Assembly: GCA_963749825.1 (NCBI GenBank)
Contig: CAVVOI010000014.1
Location: 124,001 to 188,000, forward strand
DNA: 64,000 nucleotides
Source: UBA11865 sp963749825
Lineage (GTDB): Bacteria > Chloroflexota > Anaerolineae > Promineifilales > Promineifilaceae
Reading direction: 5' to 3'
The notes beneath the pieces were generated by a model. That model saw only the letters and a program-made list of their open reading frames with translations, was not told the DNA's origin and made no database searches. The translations under genes were made by a program, and so were the position numbers. Of the stretch, positions 17,069 to 25,527 are shown piece after piece. Every line of letters begins with the position of its first letter. The first letter of the stretch is position 1.

Positions 17069-18838
17069 ATGTATCGATACTTATTTCTCGTTTACTTTAG
17101 CTGCATTTTGATGGTCTTGGTTTCTTGCCAGCGCCAACCAGATGCCATCGTCGCCACCGGATCGGAGGCCGAAATCGGTTTGCCACAGCTGGGGACGCCA
17201 ACTCCGGACTTAATGACATCAGCCCCTACGCTTTCACCCCTATTGGTAATTGAAGATGGACTCGATGATTTTGTTTCCACAAATATTATCAGTTACAGCA
17301 GAGAGCCAGTGGGTTTGCAGATGCCTGCATATTTGGAGGCGGAGGTCGTCGGCAGGGATATCACCAGTATTCGAAGGGTCGCCGGTATAATCGGTGAAGA
17401 TGGACAGCGTCGCCTCTTGACAAACGAATACCTACAGAAGTCTGATTCTAACTCAGTGATTTCGGAATGGCCGGATGGTGTACACGAGATCGTTCAAATT
17501 TGGACCACAGAAGGGGATTACCTGACAGATGGGACCAACGGGGATTTTGTCGTCCTCTGGCCTAGTGAACCGGGTTCGTCGTTGCACACAGCAAACGGCC
17601 AATACCATGTATCCTCAACCGGTGAGTCTGTTGAAGCAATTCTGGTTATAGATACTAGTCAAAGCCAGACCAATAAAATTATTAATGCTTCAACAGGATT
17701 AGAGTTTTCTTTCAACACAGGAGACGAGTTTCAGATCACAAATTTGCTGCTCGATGCACAAGGAAACGCCATCGCTTCCCCCGGAATAATTTTGTCCATT
17801 GATGACGCTAGCGAATTAAGTTATGAAAAACGCCCTTTTCCAGATGGTCTCTATTTTTTTGGATTATTCGCAGAAAATGAATCTGGAGAATCCTCCAACG
17901 ACCTAATTGAATTCACGGTAGGAAACGACAACTTGCGAGCAGGATTCCGAGCACTATTTGATCCTGATGCAGGTTATCAATTCTTATACCCGACCGACTG
18001 GATCGAACCTGTGGTCACCAGAAGTCAGGTCGTCTCAGCCAACATATCGGATACGTTACGTTTAACGATTTCGACCCTTTCTGAGGATAGTAACAAACCC
18101 ATTTCTGATCTTAAGGCGCAGGTCCTGGCTGCCTTTGGTCCAGTGCAGATTCTCTATGAAGATACGGCGCCTATTGGTGAAGCGGGTTCGCTGTGGACAG
18201 CGTATGGTTACGAATCGGCCGATGGCCCTCGTTCAGGGGTATTTCTTGTGTTTGTCCAGGATGGATTATCTTTCATCCTGGATGTGGATGGTCTTGCAGC
18301 CCGCGAAAGCGAGATAATCGAAACGATTGGTTGGTTGAGTGATAGCTGGGTGACACGACCGGTTACCACAGCCCGAAACCCTGGCAGTTGGTCATCATTT
18401 AGGATAGGAGATTTCATCCTTGACAGTCCAGCTTTGTATCGATATTCGGAATTGACGAACGGGTGGCATCGCTTTCGGGCAGAGGATGAAAAAACCTTCA
18501 TAGCAATTCGACTTGAAGATGCCGAAGATGGGAGAATCTTGGACCGAATTCGACATTGGCTCGACGTATCAGCCCAAAACGTGACTGATTTTGCCTTTAG
18601 CGAAATCTACACGCTCGATCTAGCGGGAACCAGTTGGCTCCGACAAGAATTTTCATATCTAGATGAAAACGGTGTGGAGATCTACGGGAGTCTGATGGCA
18701 GCCAGAGTTGATGGTAAGCTGGCATATATCTGGGCTGAGGTCCCGATTGAGTCGTTTGATGCGTTTGATAGTGAGATTCTTCTAATTTCGCTGGCGGGGT
18801 TTCGGAAAGATATTGCGCCGTCTGAAACAGATAAGTAG
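17069..18838 (+). CDS. Large lipoprotein of unknown function
   Basis: A 589-residue protein. A signal peptide ends in the lipobox LVSC (Cys at residue 20), followed by a polar, Thr/Pro-rich tether (GTPTPDLMTSAPTLSP). The body is beta-rich without a motif I can name. A central region (~290-400) contains GYQFLYPTDWIEP, typical of PsbP/DUF1795-like domains that read 'Y.f.yP..W'. A second, similar segment follows at ~440-570 with FRIGDFILDSPALYRYSELTNGW. It probably sits on the outer face of the membrane. Termination is convergent with the gamma-glutamyltransferase-like gene, 33 bases away. Confidence 0.8.
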   Translation: MYRYLFLVYFSCILMVLVSCQRQPDAIVATGSEAEIGLPQLGTPTPDLMTSAPTLSPLLVIEDGLDDFVSTNIISYSREPVGLQMPAYLEAEVVGRDITSIRRVAGIIGEDGQRRLLTNEYLQKSDSNSVISEWPDGVHEIVQIWTTEGDYLTDGTNGDFVVLWPSEPGSSLHTANGQYHVSSTGESVEAILVIDTSQSQTNKIINASTGLEFSFNTGDEFQITNLLLDAQGNAIASPGIILSIDDASELSYEKRPFPDGLYFFGLFAENESGESSNDLIEFTVGNDNLRAGFRALFDPDAGYQFLYPTDWIEPVVTRSQVVSANISDTLRLTISTLSEDSNKPISDLKAQVLAAFGPVQILYEDTAPIGEAGSLWTAYGYESADGPRSGVFLVFVQDGLSFILDVDGLAARESEIIETIGWLSDSWVTRPVTTARNPGSWSSFRIGDFILDSPALYRYSELTNGWHRFRAEDEKTFIAIRLEDAEDGRILDRIRHWLDVSAQNVTDFAFSEIYTLDLAGTSWLRQEFSYLDENGVEIYGSLMAARVDGKLAYIWAEVPIESFDAFDSEILLISLAGFRKDIAPSETDK

Positions 18839-18871
18839 TAGCACTTTACAAACGAATTCAATCCAGAAATC

Positions 18872-20482
18872 TCAACCATTTACGATAGCAACTGAACCAC
18901 CCCGCCGGTCGTCTCCGGCGCCAACTATCTTTCCGGTAACAGTTCGGGAAACGCTATGCGCTCCTCCAAAATAGATGCTTTTGCGATCCCAACGATTCAC
19001 CGGGTAATCCATTTCCTCTAGTTGCCTTATCGCCCCAGGATCTACGCCCAATTCACATTGCAGGATGCCATGTTCCAGGTGAACTCGGGGATCGTTTACC
19101 GCGTCTACAAGCCGCATTTTGAAGTCGAGCAGATTACTCAGTACCTGCAATATGGCGCTCCTAATTCGTATGCTACCCCCACTGCCGACGACTAGCCGAA
19201 TTTTGCCGTTGAGGAGTACGATTGTGGGCGTCATCATCGTATTAATTCGCTGCCCGGCCGGCCGATTGTGAAAGCCGCTTGGATGTAAATCTGCTTCCCC
19301 CAAAATATTATTGGGGATAAAACCAGTTGCGGGAACGACATACCCGGCCGATTCGCCGGCTGTGGTCGTCAAACTTACTGCCAGTCCATCACTGTCGATA
19401 ACACTCAGGTGGCTTGTGTCAGGGTGTGGTGTTGGCTCTGATAGAATGGGTAGTTGGCTGCGTCCAGAGAGACCTGCAGCAACTTCTTCAACGTAGTGAT
19501 TAACGAATTGATCACCTAAGAAGTAAGAGATAGCTTCCTTGACCGGCAACTCATCGGCCGCTCTATCCCAGAATGGCCGAGCGCGTGTAGTTGCTGCCAT
19601 TACCTCAAATAATAGTTGGAGATGCTCGACAGAGCCATAGCTAAAAGACGAGACGTCGAAACTGCTTAACAACTTTAAGGTGAAGGCTGTTAGAACTCCG
19701 CCGCTTGAGCTGGGAGGTGGCAGCAATATTTCATATTCACGATAACTAAATCGTATAGGTTCGATACTACTAACCTCATAGGCGTTTAAGTCGTCAGTCG
19801 TTAAGAGCCCGCCGTTCTCGTGCTGATCCTTGACGATGGCATGGGCCAAATGGCCTGATCGAAGCAATTCCTCACCCTCTTCTGCCAGGGCTCGAAGTGT
19901 TTGCCCCAGATGAGGAATATAGAGTCTTTCGCCGGTCTTTATAATCCGTCCCTTTCGAGAAAAAATCTCTCGCATGTCTGACGTATGTGTGTATATAGGC
20001 TCCAATAGGGCACATGTCTCAGCCTGGAATTCCGCCAGTCCGTGCCCGTTCTCGGCCAGGCGAGTAGCAGGCTCTAGTAATGCGGGTAACGGTAGGCGGC
20101 CGTGGTCGCGCGCCATTTGACAAAGACCAAAAATATTGCCAGGCACGGCGACAGATCCACGGCCAAGGTAGAATTCTTGGGTTGTCGGTCCAAAATCAAT
20201 GATCACTTTCTCAAAGTCAATTGGACCACCGATCTGACCCATGCCTAATCCTGGCATATTGCTGAAAAAATCATAGGTAATGCAGCTGTGGTCTGTACCG
20301 TTTTCGGAAGGCTTAAATATCTGGGCAATTCCACTTCCACCTAGATGGACGACTCCTACCTCCGATATGAATGATACAAAAGCGGCCGCGACTGCAGCAT
20401 CGACGGCATTTCCTCCAGCCTGCAAAATTGAAGCGCCGGCTCTTGCAGTTTCAGGGTCGCCGGCAGCTATTACTCCTTGCAT
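18872..20482 (-). CDS. Gamma-glutamyltransferase-like Ntn hydrolase
   Basis: A 536-residue member of the GGT family. The N-terminus GVIAAGDPETARAGASIL and GGNAVDAAVA are classic. The autocleavage and catalytic Thr is in PDTSHLSVIDSDG, followed by FIPNNILGE and the MTPTIVLLNGK...VGSGGS oxyanion region. The family makes a proenzyme that cuts itself into two subunits and transfers or hydrolyses gamma-glutamyl groups (glutathione, polyglutamate) or beta-lactam side chains. No signal peptide is visible, so unlike E. coli Ggt it is probably cytoplasmic. Start ATG is at 20482. It faces an ABC operon divergently across ~300 bases. Confidence 0.9.
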   Translation of the reverse strand: MQGVIAAGDPETARAGASILQAGGNAVDAAVAAAFVSFISEVGVVHLGGSGIAQIFKPSENGTDHSCITYDFFSNMPGLGMGQIGGPIDFEKVIIDFGPTTQEFYLGRGSVAVPGNIFGLCQMARDHGRLPLPALLEPATRLAENGHGLAEFQAETCALLEPIYTHTSDMREIFSRKGRIIKTGERLYIPHLGQTLRALAEEGEELLRSGHLAHAIVKDQHENGGLLTTDDLNAYEVSSIEPIRFSYREYEILLPPPSSSGGVLTAFTLKLLSSFDVSSFSYGSVEHLQLLFEVMAATTRARPFWDRAADELPVKEAISYFLGDQFVNHYVEEVAAGLSGRSQLPILSEPTPHPDTSHLSVIDSDGLAVSLTTTAGESAGYVVPATGFIPNNILGEADLHPSGFHNRPAGQRINTMMTPTIVLLNGKIRLVVGSGGSIRIRSAILQVLSNLLDFKMRLVDAVNDPRVHLEHGILQCELGVDPGAIRQLEEMDYPVNRWDRKSIYFGGAHSVSRTVTGKIVGAGDDRRGGSVAIVNG

Positions 20483-20778
20483 ACGTCAACTACTCCAAAT
20501 CAAGGTATCGAATCCAATAATGATATAAACTCAAATGGGGGCTTATTAATACAACTCAATCTCTGTTAAATGGAGATGAGTTCCTGGCTTTGCTTCATGG
20601 GTGAATAGTAGTGAAACATTTCTCTTGCGAGTAAGCTAAATAGTCAAAGTTATTTTCAAGATAACTGCTCTAGATTACTTTAGTTTACAGTTATCTTGAC
20701 TCGATGGCGAAAGTTGGCAATATTCAGGTAATGGAACGTCATTATTGGCAGTAACTATTTGAGTCGATTGTAATAATT
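20483..20778. other. Divergent intergenic region with a long inverted repeat
   Basis: No gene is visible in this 296-base AT-rich region between the GGT-like gene and the PLDc_N/ABC operon. Its main feature is the inverted repeat listed separately. Confidence 0.7.
20656..20699. repeat. 12-bp inverted repeat with 20-base spacer
   Basis: TCAAGATAACTG (20656-20667) is exactly complementary to CAGTTATCTTGA (20688-20699). No T-tract follows, so it is more likely a regulator site or a 5' RNA hairpin than a terminator. Confidence 0.6.
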
Positions 20779-20991
20779 ATGTCTGAAAATGATCTGCAAT
20801 TACTCCAAGATATTTTGCCATTTTTGATTCCCTTAATCCTCATTCAATTGGGTTTAATTATTTTTGCCCTGATTGACCTCATAAAGAGGGAAAAGACACG
20901 GGGACCCAAATGGGTTTGGGTTTTGGTTATTCTATTTTTCAATCTGCTCGGACCGATTATCTATTTCGTCATCGGCCGAGAGGATGAGTGA
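20779..20991 (+). CDS. PLDc_N (phospholipase D nuclease N-terminal-like) small membrane protein
   Basis: A 70-residue peptide with two hydrophobic helices (about residues 14-34 and 46-64) joined by a basic loop LIKREKTRGPKW. It ends in FNLLGPIIYFVIGRED, the diagnostic PLDc_N tail. It is not an enzyme. Such peptides occur beside ABC transporters, for example YxlE in the Bacillus sigY-yxlCDEFG operon. Here its TGA stop overlaps the ATG of the ABC ATPase, so the two are translationally coupled. Its likely role is assembly or control of the transporter (inference). Confidence 0.88.
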   Translation: MSENDLQLLQDILPFLIPLILIQLGLIIFALIDLIKREKTRGPKWVWVLVILFFNLLGPIIYFVIGREDE

Positions 20992-21935
20992 TGGCTGATG
21001 AAATGATAAGATGTGAGGGCTTAGGCCGGGATTTTGGCCCAGTTCGAGCCTTAATCTCGCTTGATTTGCTGGTCAACGCTGGATCAGTATTCGGTTTCCT
21101 CGGTCGAAATGGGGCGGGAAAAACCACTGCGATACGTTTAATGACAGGATTGGCGAGACCCACTTCTGGTTCAGCCTGGATAGACGGCATTCAGACAACC
21201 AGTGGCGAGTATGCTTCAAAACGACTATTCGGATATTTACCTGAAGAACCTGCATTTTATAAATGGATGACTCCATATGATTATCTTGATTACGTCGGCC
21301 GGTTATATGATTTAGCCAAGGAACACAGACGTCAGAAAATCGAAGAATTATTGGAACTTGTGGGTTTGGAGGATTCAGGTGAACGTCGCATCGGTGGATT
21401 TTCTCGAGGTATGCGCCAGCGTCTGGGACTGGCACAAGCGTTGATTCATGAGCCACCAGTCTTGTTTCTTGATGAACCAACGAGTGCCCTAGACCCAGCT
21501 GGCCGTAAAGAAGTTTTGGATTTGATCGATCGACTGAGGGGGCAGACGACTGTCTTTTTGTCTAGTCACATACTTTCTGATGTAGAACGAATTTGTGACA
21601 CCATCGGGGTAATTCACAAAGGCCAGCTTCTACTCGTATCAGATCGCGATGAATTAATCAGCCACTACTCCTCACCCTCTGTATTAATCGAATTCAGCCA
21701 GGAAAGCCCAATTGAAATTGATGACTTTGTCAATCGACTGCGAAACCAGGCCTGGATCGTTGCAGTCCAGGCTGAAGATCACTCGGTCAGAGTTCAGGTA
21801 ATGGAAGTAAGCCTGGCCAAACGAGAATTAATGAACTTGTTGTCTGATTATTCTCAGTGGCTAGTTAAGTACGAGTGGGTCCGTCCCACCTTGGAAGATA
21901 TTTTTCTATCGCTTAGTACGAGCGAGGACCACTAG
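20991..21935 (+). CDS. ABC transporter ATP-binding protein (YxlF-like)
   Basis: A 314-residue ATPase. Walker A is LGRNGAGKTTAIRLM, the Q-loop region is YLPEEPAFYKWMTPYDYL, the signature is FSRGMRQRLGLAQAL, Walker B is LFLDEPTSALDPAGR, and the H-loop is LSSHILSD. The extended C-terminus (~215-314) resembles those of CcmA/NatA-type exporters. ATG 20991 overlaps the upstream stop (TGATG); a GTG at 20988 is possible but less likely. It should energise the permease encoded 7 bases downstream. Substrate class (drug, peptide, lipid or sodium) is open. Confidence 0.93.
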   Translation: MADEMIRCEGLGRDFGPVRALISLDLLVNAGSVFGFLGRNGAGKTTAIRLMTGLARPTSGSAWIDGIQTTSGEYASKRLFGYLPEEPAFYKWMTPYDYLDYVGRLYDLAKEHRRQKIEELLELVGLEDSGERRIGGFSRGMRQRLGLAQALIHEPPVLFLDEPTSALDPAGRKEVLDLIDRLRGQTTVFLSSHILSDVERICDTIGVIHKGQLLLVSDRDELISHYSSPSVLIEFSQESPIEIDDFVNRLRNQAWIVAVQAEDHSVRVQVMEVSLAKRELMNLLSDYSQWLVKYEWVRPTLEDIFLSLSTSEDH

Positions 21936-21942
21936 AATCGAA

Positions 21943-23502
21943 ATGAATCTTTGGCTGGCTGCTCTGTCTATCCTGATTGTCATCCTCCTTCCGGTCGTCT
22001 TTTCGATTCTCCTGCGGAGGCAATATCGCGTACCCTGGCTGTACTTTTTCGTTGGAGTTCTAACTTTTATCGGTGCGCAGATCGTACATTTGCCCCTCAA
22101 TCGCTTGCTAGCCAATCTCGGCATTCTGCCAGAGACAGGGGTAGACCGAGGACAACAGCTTCTTGTCACCGCAGCTGTATTGGGAATAACGGCCGCCTTG
22201 ACGGAGGAATTAGCCAGGGCAGCAGGATATGCACTTGTAACCCGAGCTAGACATTACCAAGATGGCCTAATGATGGGTCTTGGCCACGGCGGGATTGAAT
22301 CGATGTTGTTAGGCGTCCTAATCGCTGCCGGTGTTTCGTCCTTGACCTTCTTGGCTCAGTCTGGCAATCTACTAAGTGATTTGCCCCCTGAGCAAATAGC
22401 GCTGATTCAGCAGCAGTTAGACCTGTTAGCCAACACACCTCTGGCAATGTTAGCACCAACAGCAGAAAGGATTATCGCTCTCATTCTGCAAGTATGTCTT
22501 TCGGTCATCGTTTTGCAGGCTTTTGTACGGCGGAACTGGTTATATATCGTCGTCGCCATAATCATCCATGCGTTTTTTGATTTCGTAGCTGTTGTCGCCG
22601 TCCAACGATTCGACAGTGTTTGGTTGTTAGAGGCCATACTTGCCCTGATGGTTTTGCCTTTAGCCGTTTGGGTATGGCGATTGAAGCCTTCGCAGCTACA
22701 AGAACCCATAACGGGGAGTATTAATACAGGCAAGGAAATTGGAGCTTTTCTAGCCTCGTTGAGGAAAGAGCTATTATTCCAGTGGCGCAGCCGAAGGTTA
22801 TTGATAGTGCTGGCGGTTTATCTGGCTTTTGGCATGCTATCGCCATTACTGGCTAGGTTTACGCCTGAATTGCTGGGAAGTTTGGAAGGGGCTGAACAGT
22901 TTGCCGAATTGATTCCAGAACCGACCATTCAAGATTCTATTGGACAATATATCCGTAACCTTGATCAGTTTGGTTTTATCTTGGTCATTTTATTGGGTAT
23001 GGGAGCAATTGCCGGAGAAAAAGAGCGAGGAACATCGGTAATGATATTATCGAAACCTTTACCACGCTGGGCATTTGTTACCAGCAAATTCCTTGCTCAG
23101 ATGTTGGTTTATGCGCTCGCGTTCGTTTTAGCCGCTATTGTTTCGTATTTCTACACGGTTTTACTTTTTGGTCCGTTTGATATTTTCGATCTGGTGCTGG
23201 TTAATCTGCTATTGTTTACCTGGTTGTCTGTATTTGCCGCTATTACATTGTTTGGTAGCGCAATAGGGAAAACAACTGCGGCTGCGGCCGGAATTGCCTT
23301 ATTGGCATCGGTCATATTCTTAATAATTGGAACTATTCCAAACTATGGTGCACTGGCCCCCGGTGGATTGGCCAGTTGGGCAAACCAAATTGCGATTGGT
23401 GAGGTCATCGCGCCCAATGCCGGTGCGTTGGCTATGAGCCTTGTTATAGTGATAATGACTGTCTTAGGCGGAATAGCCGTATTTGAGCAGCAGGATATCT
23501 AG
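21943..23502 (+). CDS. Fusion of YhfC-type intramembrane metalloprotease with ABC-2 permease
   Basis: A 519-residue polytopic protein. Residues 1-250 form a YhfC-like (PF10086-type) membrane peptidase. The motifs are LTEELARAAGY (Glu88-Glu89), GLGHGGIES (His115), PTAERIIALILQVCLSV and IIIHAFFDF (His209), the Glu/His set expected to bind zinc inside the membrane. Residues ~262-519 form an ABC-2 permease with a cytoplasmic entry helix LRKELLFQWRSRRLL, the coupling segment AGEKERGTSVMILSKPLPRW, and six hydrophobic helices. It starts 7 bases after the ATPase gene. I know the two families separately but not this fusion. A protease that processes what the transporter exports, or that cleaves a regulator, is an inference. 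Confidence 0.85.
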   Translation: MNLWLAALSILIVILLPVVFSILLRRQYRVPWLYFFVGVLTFIGAQIVHLPLNRLLANLGILPETGVDRGQQLLVTAAVLGITAALTEELARAAGYALVTRARHYQDGLMMGLGHGGIESMLLGVLIAAGVSSLTFLAQSGNLLSDLPPEQIALIQQQLDLLANTPLAMLAPTAERIIALILQVCLSVIVLQAFVRRNWLYIVVAIIIHAFFDFVAVVAVQRFDSVWLLEAILALMVLPLAVWVWRLKPSQLQEPITGSINTGKEIGAFLASLRKELLFQWRSRRLLIVLAVYLAFGMLSPLLARFTPELLGSLEGAEQFAELIPEPTIQDSIGQYIRNLDQFGFILVILLGMGAIAGEKERGTSVMILSKPLPRWAFVTSKFLAQMLVYALAFVLAAIVSYFYTVLLFGPFDIFDLVLVNLLLFTWLSVFAAITLFGSAIGKTTAAAAGIALLASVIFLIIGTIPNYGALAPGGLASWANQIAIGEVIAPNAGALAMSLVIVIMTVLGGIAVFEQQDI

Positions 23503-23562
23503 AAAAGCAACTTTCAGGCGACAATATATCGTTTGGTTAGCTCTATCAATTAGGAGCGAAAG

Positions 23563-24171
23563 ATGGATAGTGACATTGAACAGAAGCTGATTTCTTTGGA
23601 TCCTGAGTTGCCGATATGGGATAATTTTTTTACAGTATCACCACTGGTACTCATTGGTACCCGGGATGATAGCGGGGAGTACAATGTGGCGCCCAAGCAC
23701 ATGGCATTTCCAATAGGTTGGGACAATTACTTTGGCTTTGCATGCACAGCTGCCCATTCAACCTACCAAAATATCATCCGGGAAAAAGGGTTTACAGTAA
23801 CCTATCCACGACCCACCCAGGTTGTCTTGACAAGTATTTCGGCGACTCCCAGGGATGACGACAATCTAAAAACATCACTATTGGCATTAAGAACGTTTGA
23901 TGCGAAAAATATTGATGGTCCCTTTGTCGCCGATGGTTACATATACTTGGAATGTTCACTGCATAAGATCATCGAAGGATTTGGACGCAATTGCCTCATT
24001 ACTGGACACATAATTGCTGCATATGTCCATGAAGATGCATACCGCTCTTCAGAACAAGATGATGCCGAGCTACTTAGAGAAGCTCCTCTCCTTGCTTATT
24101 TGGAACCGGGACGGTTTGGTCGAATCGAACAGACTTTTGCCTTCCCATTCCCCAAAGATTTTAGGCGCTAG
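23563..24171 (+). CDS. Flavin reductase-like FMN-binding split-barrel protein
   Basis: A 202-residue protein. SPLVLIGTRDDSGEYNVAPKHMAFPI opens the split barrel (here read as LIGTRDD and NVAPKHMAFPIGW). ACTAAHSTYQNI and FTVTYPRP follow, the pattern of flavin reductase / DIM6-NTAB domain proteins that bind FMN or FAD. It could reduce flavin for a partner monooxygenase or act directly. A clear AGGAG site lies 7 bases before the ATG. It opens a run of same-strand genes with two M20 hydrolases, but no oxygenase is in the run. Confidence 0.85.
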   Translation: MDSDIEQKLISLDPELPIWDNFFTVSPLVLIGTRDDSGEYNVAPKHMAFPIGWDNYFGFACTAAHSTYQNIIREKGFTVTYPRPTQVVLTSISATPRDDDNLKTSLLALRTFDAKNIDGPFVADGYIYLECSLHKIIEGFGRNCLITGHIIAAYVHEDAYRSSEQDDAELLREAPLLAYLEPGRFGRIEQTFAFPFPKDFRR

Positions 24172-24184
24172 GTAGGTTGATCGC

Positions 24185-25345
24185 GTGGATGGCAATCATT
24201 CCCAGAAGTTACAAGATTATCTTTCAAAAGATATGGTCCCCATGGTCGCTTTTTTGCGACGACTCGTGGAAGCGGAATCGCCATCCTTAGTCCCAGATTC
24301 GCAAGCCACTGTCCTGACGATTCTGTTAGAAGCGCTTCAAGAATTGGACTTCGACGTTCGCTTAATTGCTGGTCGAAAAACCGGAGGGCACCTGCTCGCG
24401 AAACGCAAGTCTCAAACCGCCCCGGATGGTTCTCAATTACTCCTAGGACATTGTGATACAGTTTGGCCGCTTGGAACCATCAAGGAGATGGCCTTCTTGA
24501 TAGAGGGCAATATCATCCGAGGTCCTGGCGTCTTCGATATGAAGGGCGGGTTAACACAGATGATCTTCGCTCTCAAAGCCATTCGAGAGCTTGACCTGCA
24601 ATCCCAACTCGAACCAGTTGTATTTATCAACTCCGACGAGGAGATCGGAAGTATTGAGTCAAGTTCGTATATTCATCAGTTAGCCCGCGCGGCCGAACGC
24701 GTGTTTGTTTTGGAACCGGCCTTGGGTCTAGATGGCAAGTTAAAGACCGCGCGAAAGGGAGTTGGGCGCTTTGAAATCAATGTTACCGGCCGTGCGGCCC
24801 ATGCCGGCCTGGAGCCAGAGAAGGGAATTAGCGCCATCTTGGAGCTATCGTACCTGATACAAAGACTTAATGATATGAATGATATTGAGCGAGGGATTAG
24901 CGTTAACGTTGGCGTGGTCGAAGGCGGCACCAGGCCAAATGTAGTGGCGCCGAACAGCAGAGCGGTTGTTGACGTTCGTGTGCCAATCATGTCAGATGCC
25001 CAACAGATTGAAATGGCAATTTTCGGCTTACAGCCTTCAACGCCCGGAATATCGCTAGATATCCATGGAGGTATCAATCGACCCCCACTTGAGCGTACAG
25101 AAGCCAATGGGAAGATTTGGCGCCTGGCAAAGATCCATGGTGAAGCCCTTGGATTGCACCTGGAAGAAGCAATGGCTGGCGGCGGGTCGGATGGCAATAT
25201 CACGAGTCAATTCACGGCCACCCTGGATGGTTTAGGATCGGTCGGCGACGGTGCTCATGCGACACACGAGTTTATTTTCGCGGATAAGATGATCGAGCGA
25301 AGCACCTTGCTAGCCTTGCTTATGCTGGCGCCGCCGATAAATTAG
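24185..25345 (+). CDS. M20-family metallopeptidase, carboxypeptidase G2-like
   Basis: A 386-residue zinc hydrolase. Metal ligands are visible in LLGHCDTVWP (His89), GVFDMKGG (Asp118), SDEEIG (Glu152-153, base and ligand), VLEPALG (Glu177) and AHATHEF (late His). The dimerisation domain sits at ~190-300 with GRAAHAGLEPEKGISA. The family removes C-terminal Glu or acyl groups from amino acids, as CPG2 does from folates. The start is GTG 24185, 13 bases after the flavin reductase stop, suggesting co-transcription. A GGT-like enzyme nearby also acts on glutamyl amides, so a shared substrate class is possible (inference). Confidence 0.9.
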   Translation: MDGNHSQKLQDYLSKDMVPMVAFLRRLVEAESPSLVPDSQATVLTILLEALQELDFDVRLIAGRKTGGHLLAKRKSQTAPDGSQLLLGHCDTVWPLGTIKEMAFLIEGNIIRGPGVFDMKGGLTQMIFALKAIRELDLQSQLEPVVFINSDEEIGSIESSSYIHQLARAAERVFVLEPALGLDGKLKTARKGVGRFEINVTGRAAHAGLEPEKGISAILELSYLIQRLNDMNDIERGISVNVGVVEGGTRPNVVAPNSRAVVDVRVPIMSDAQQIEMAIFGLQPSTPGISLDIHGGINRPPLERTEANGKIWRLAKIHGEALGLHLEEAMAGGGSDGNITSQFTATLDGLGSVGDGAHATHEFIFADKMIERSTLLALLMLAPPIN

Positions 25346-25527
25346 CAACGCGGCTCTCCGACGGAAAAAGTCATGACATTTCTCAGTTGAAATCGTGATG
25401 AAAAACACCTGAAATTGGAACGCTTCTTGTTGCATAATGTAAATTGAGCAATGTGTTTATATTGACCCCGCTATCGATCCACAACTAGAATCCGAATAAA
25501 TTTGTTATCCGGCCGGAGAAGCAAGTC

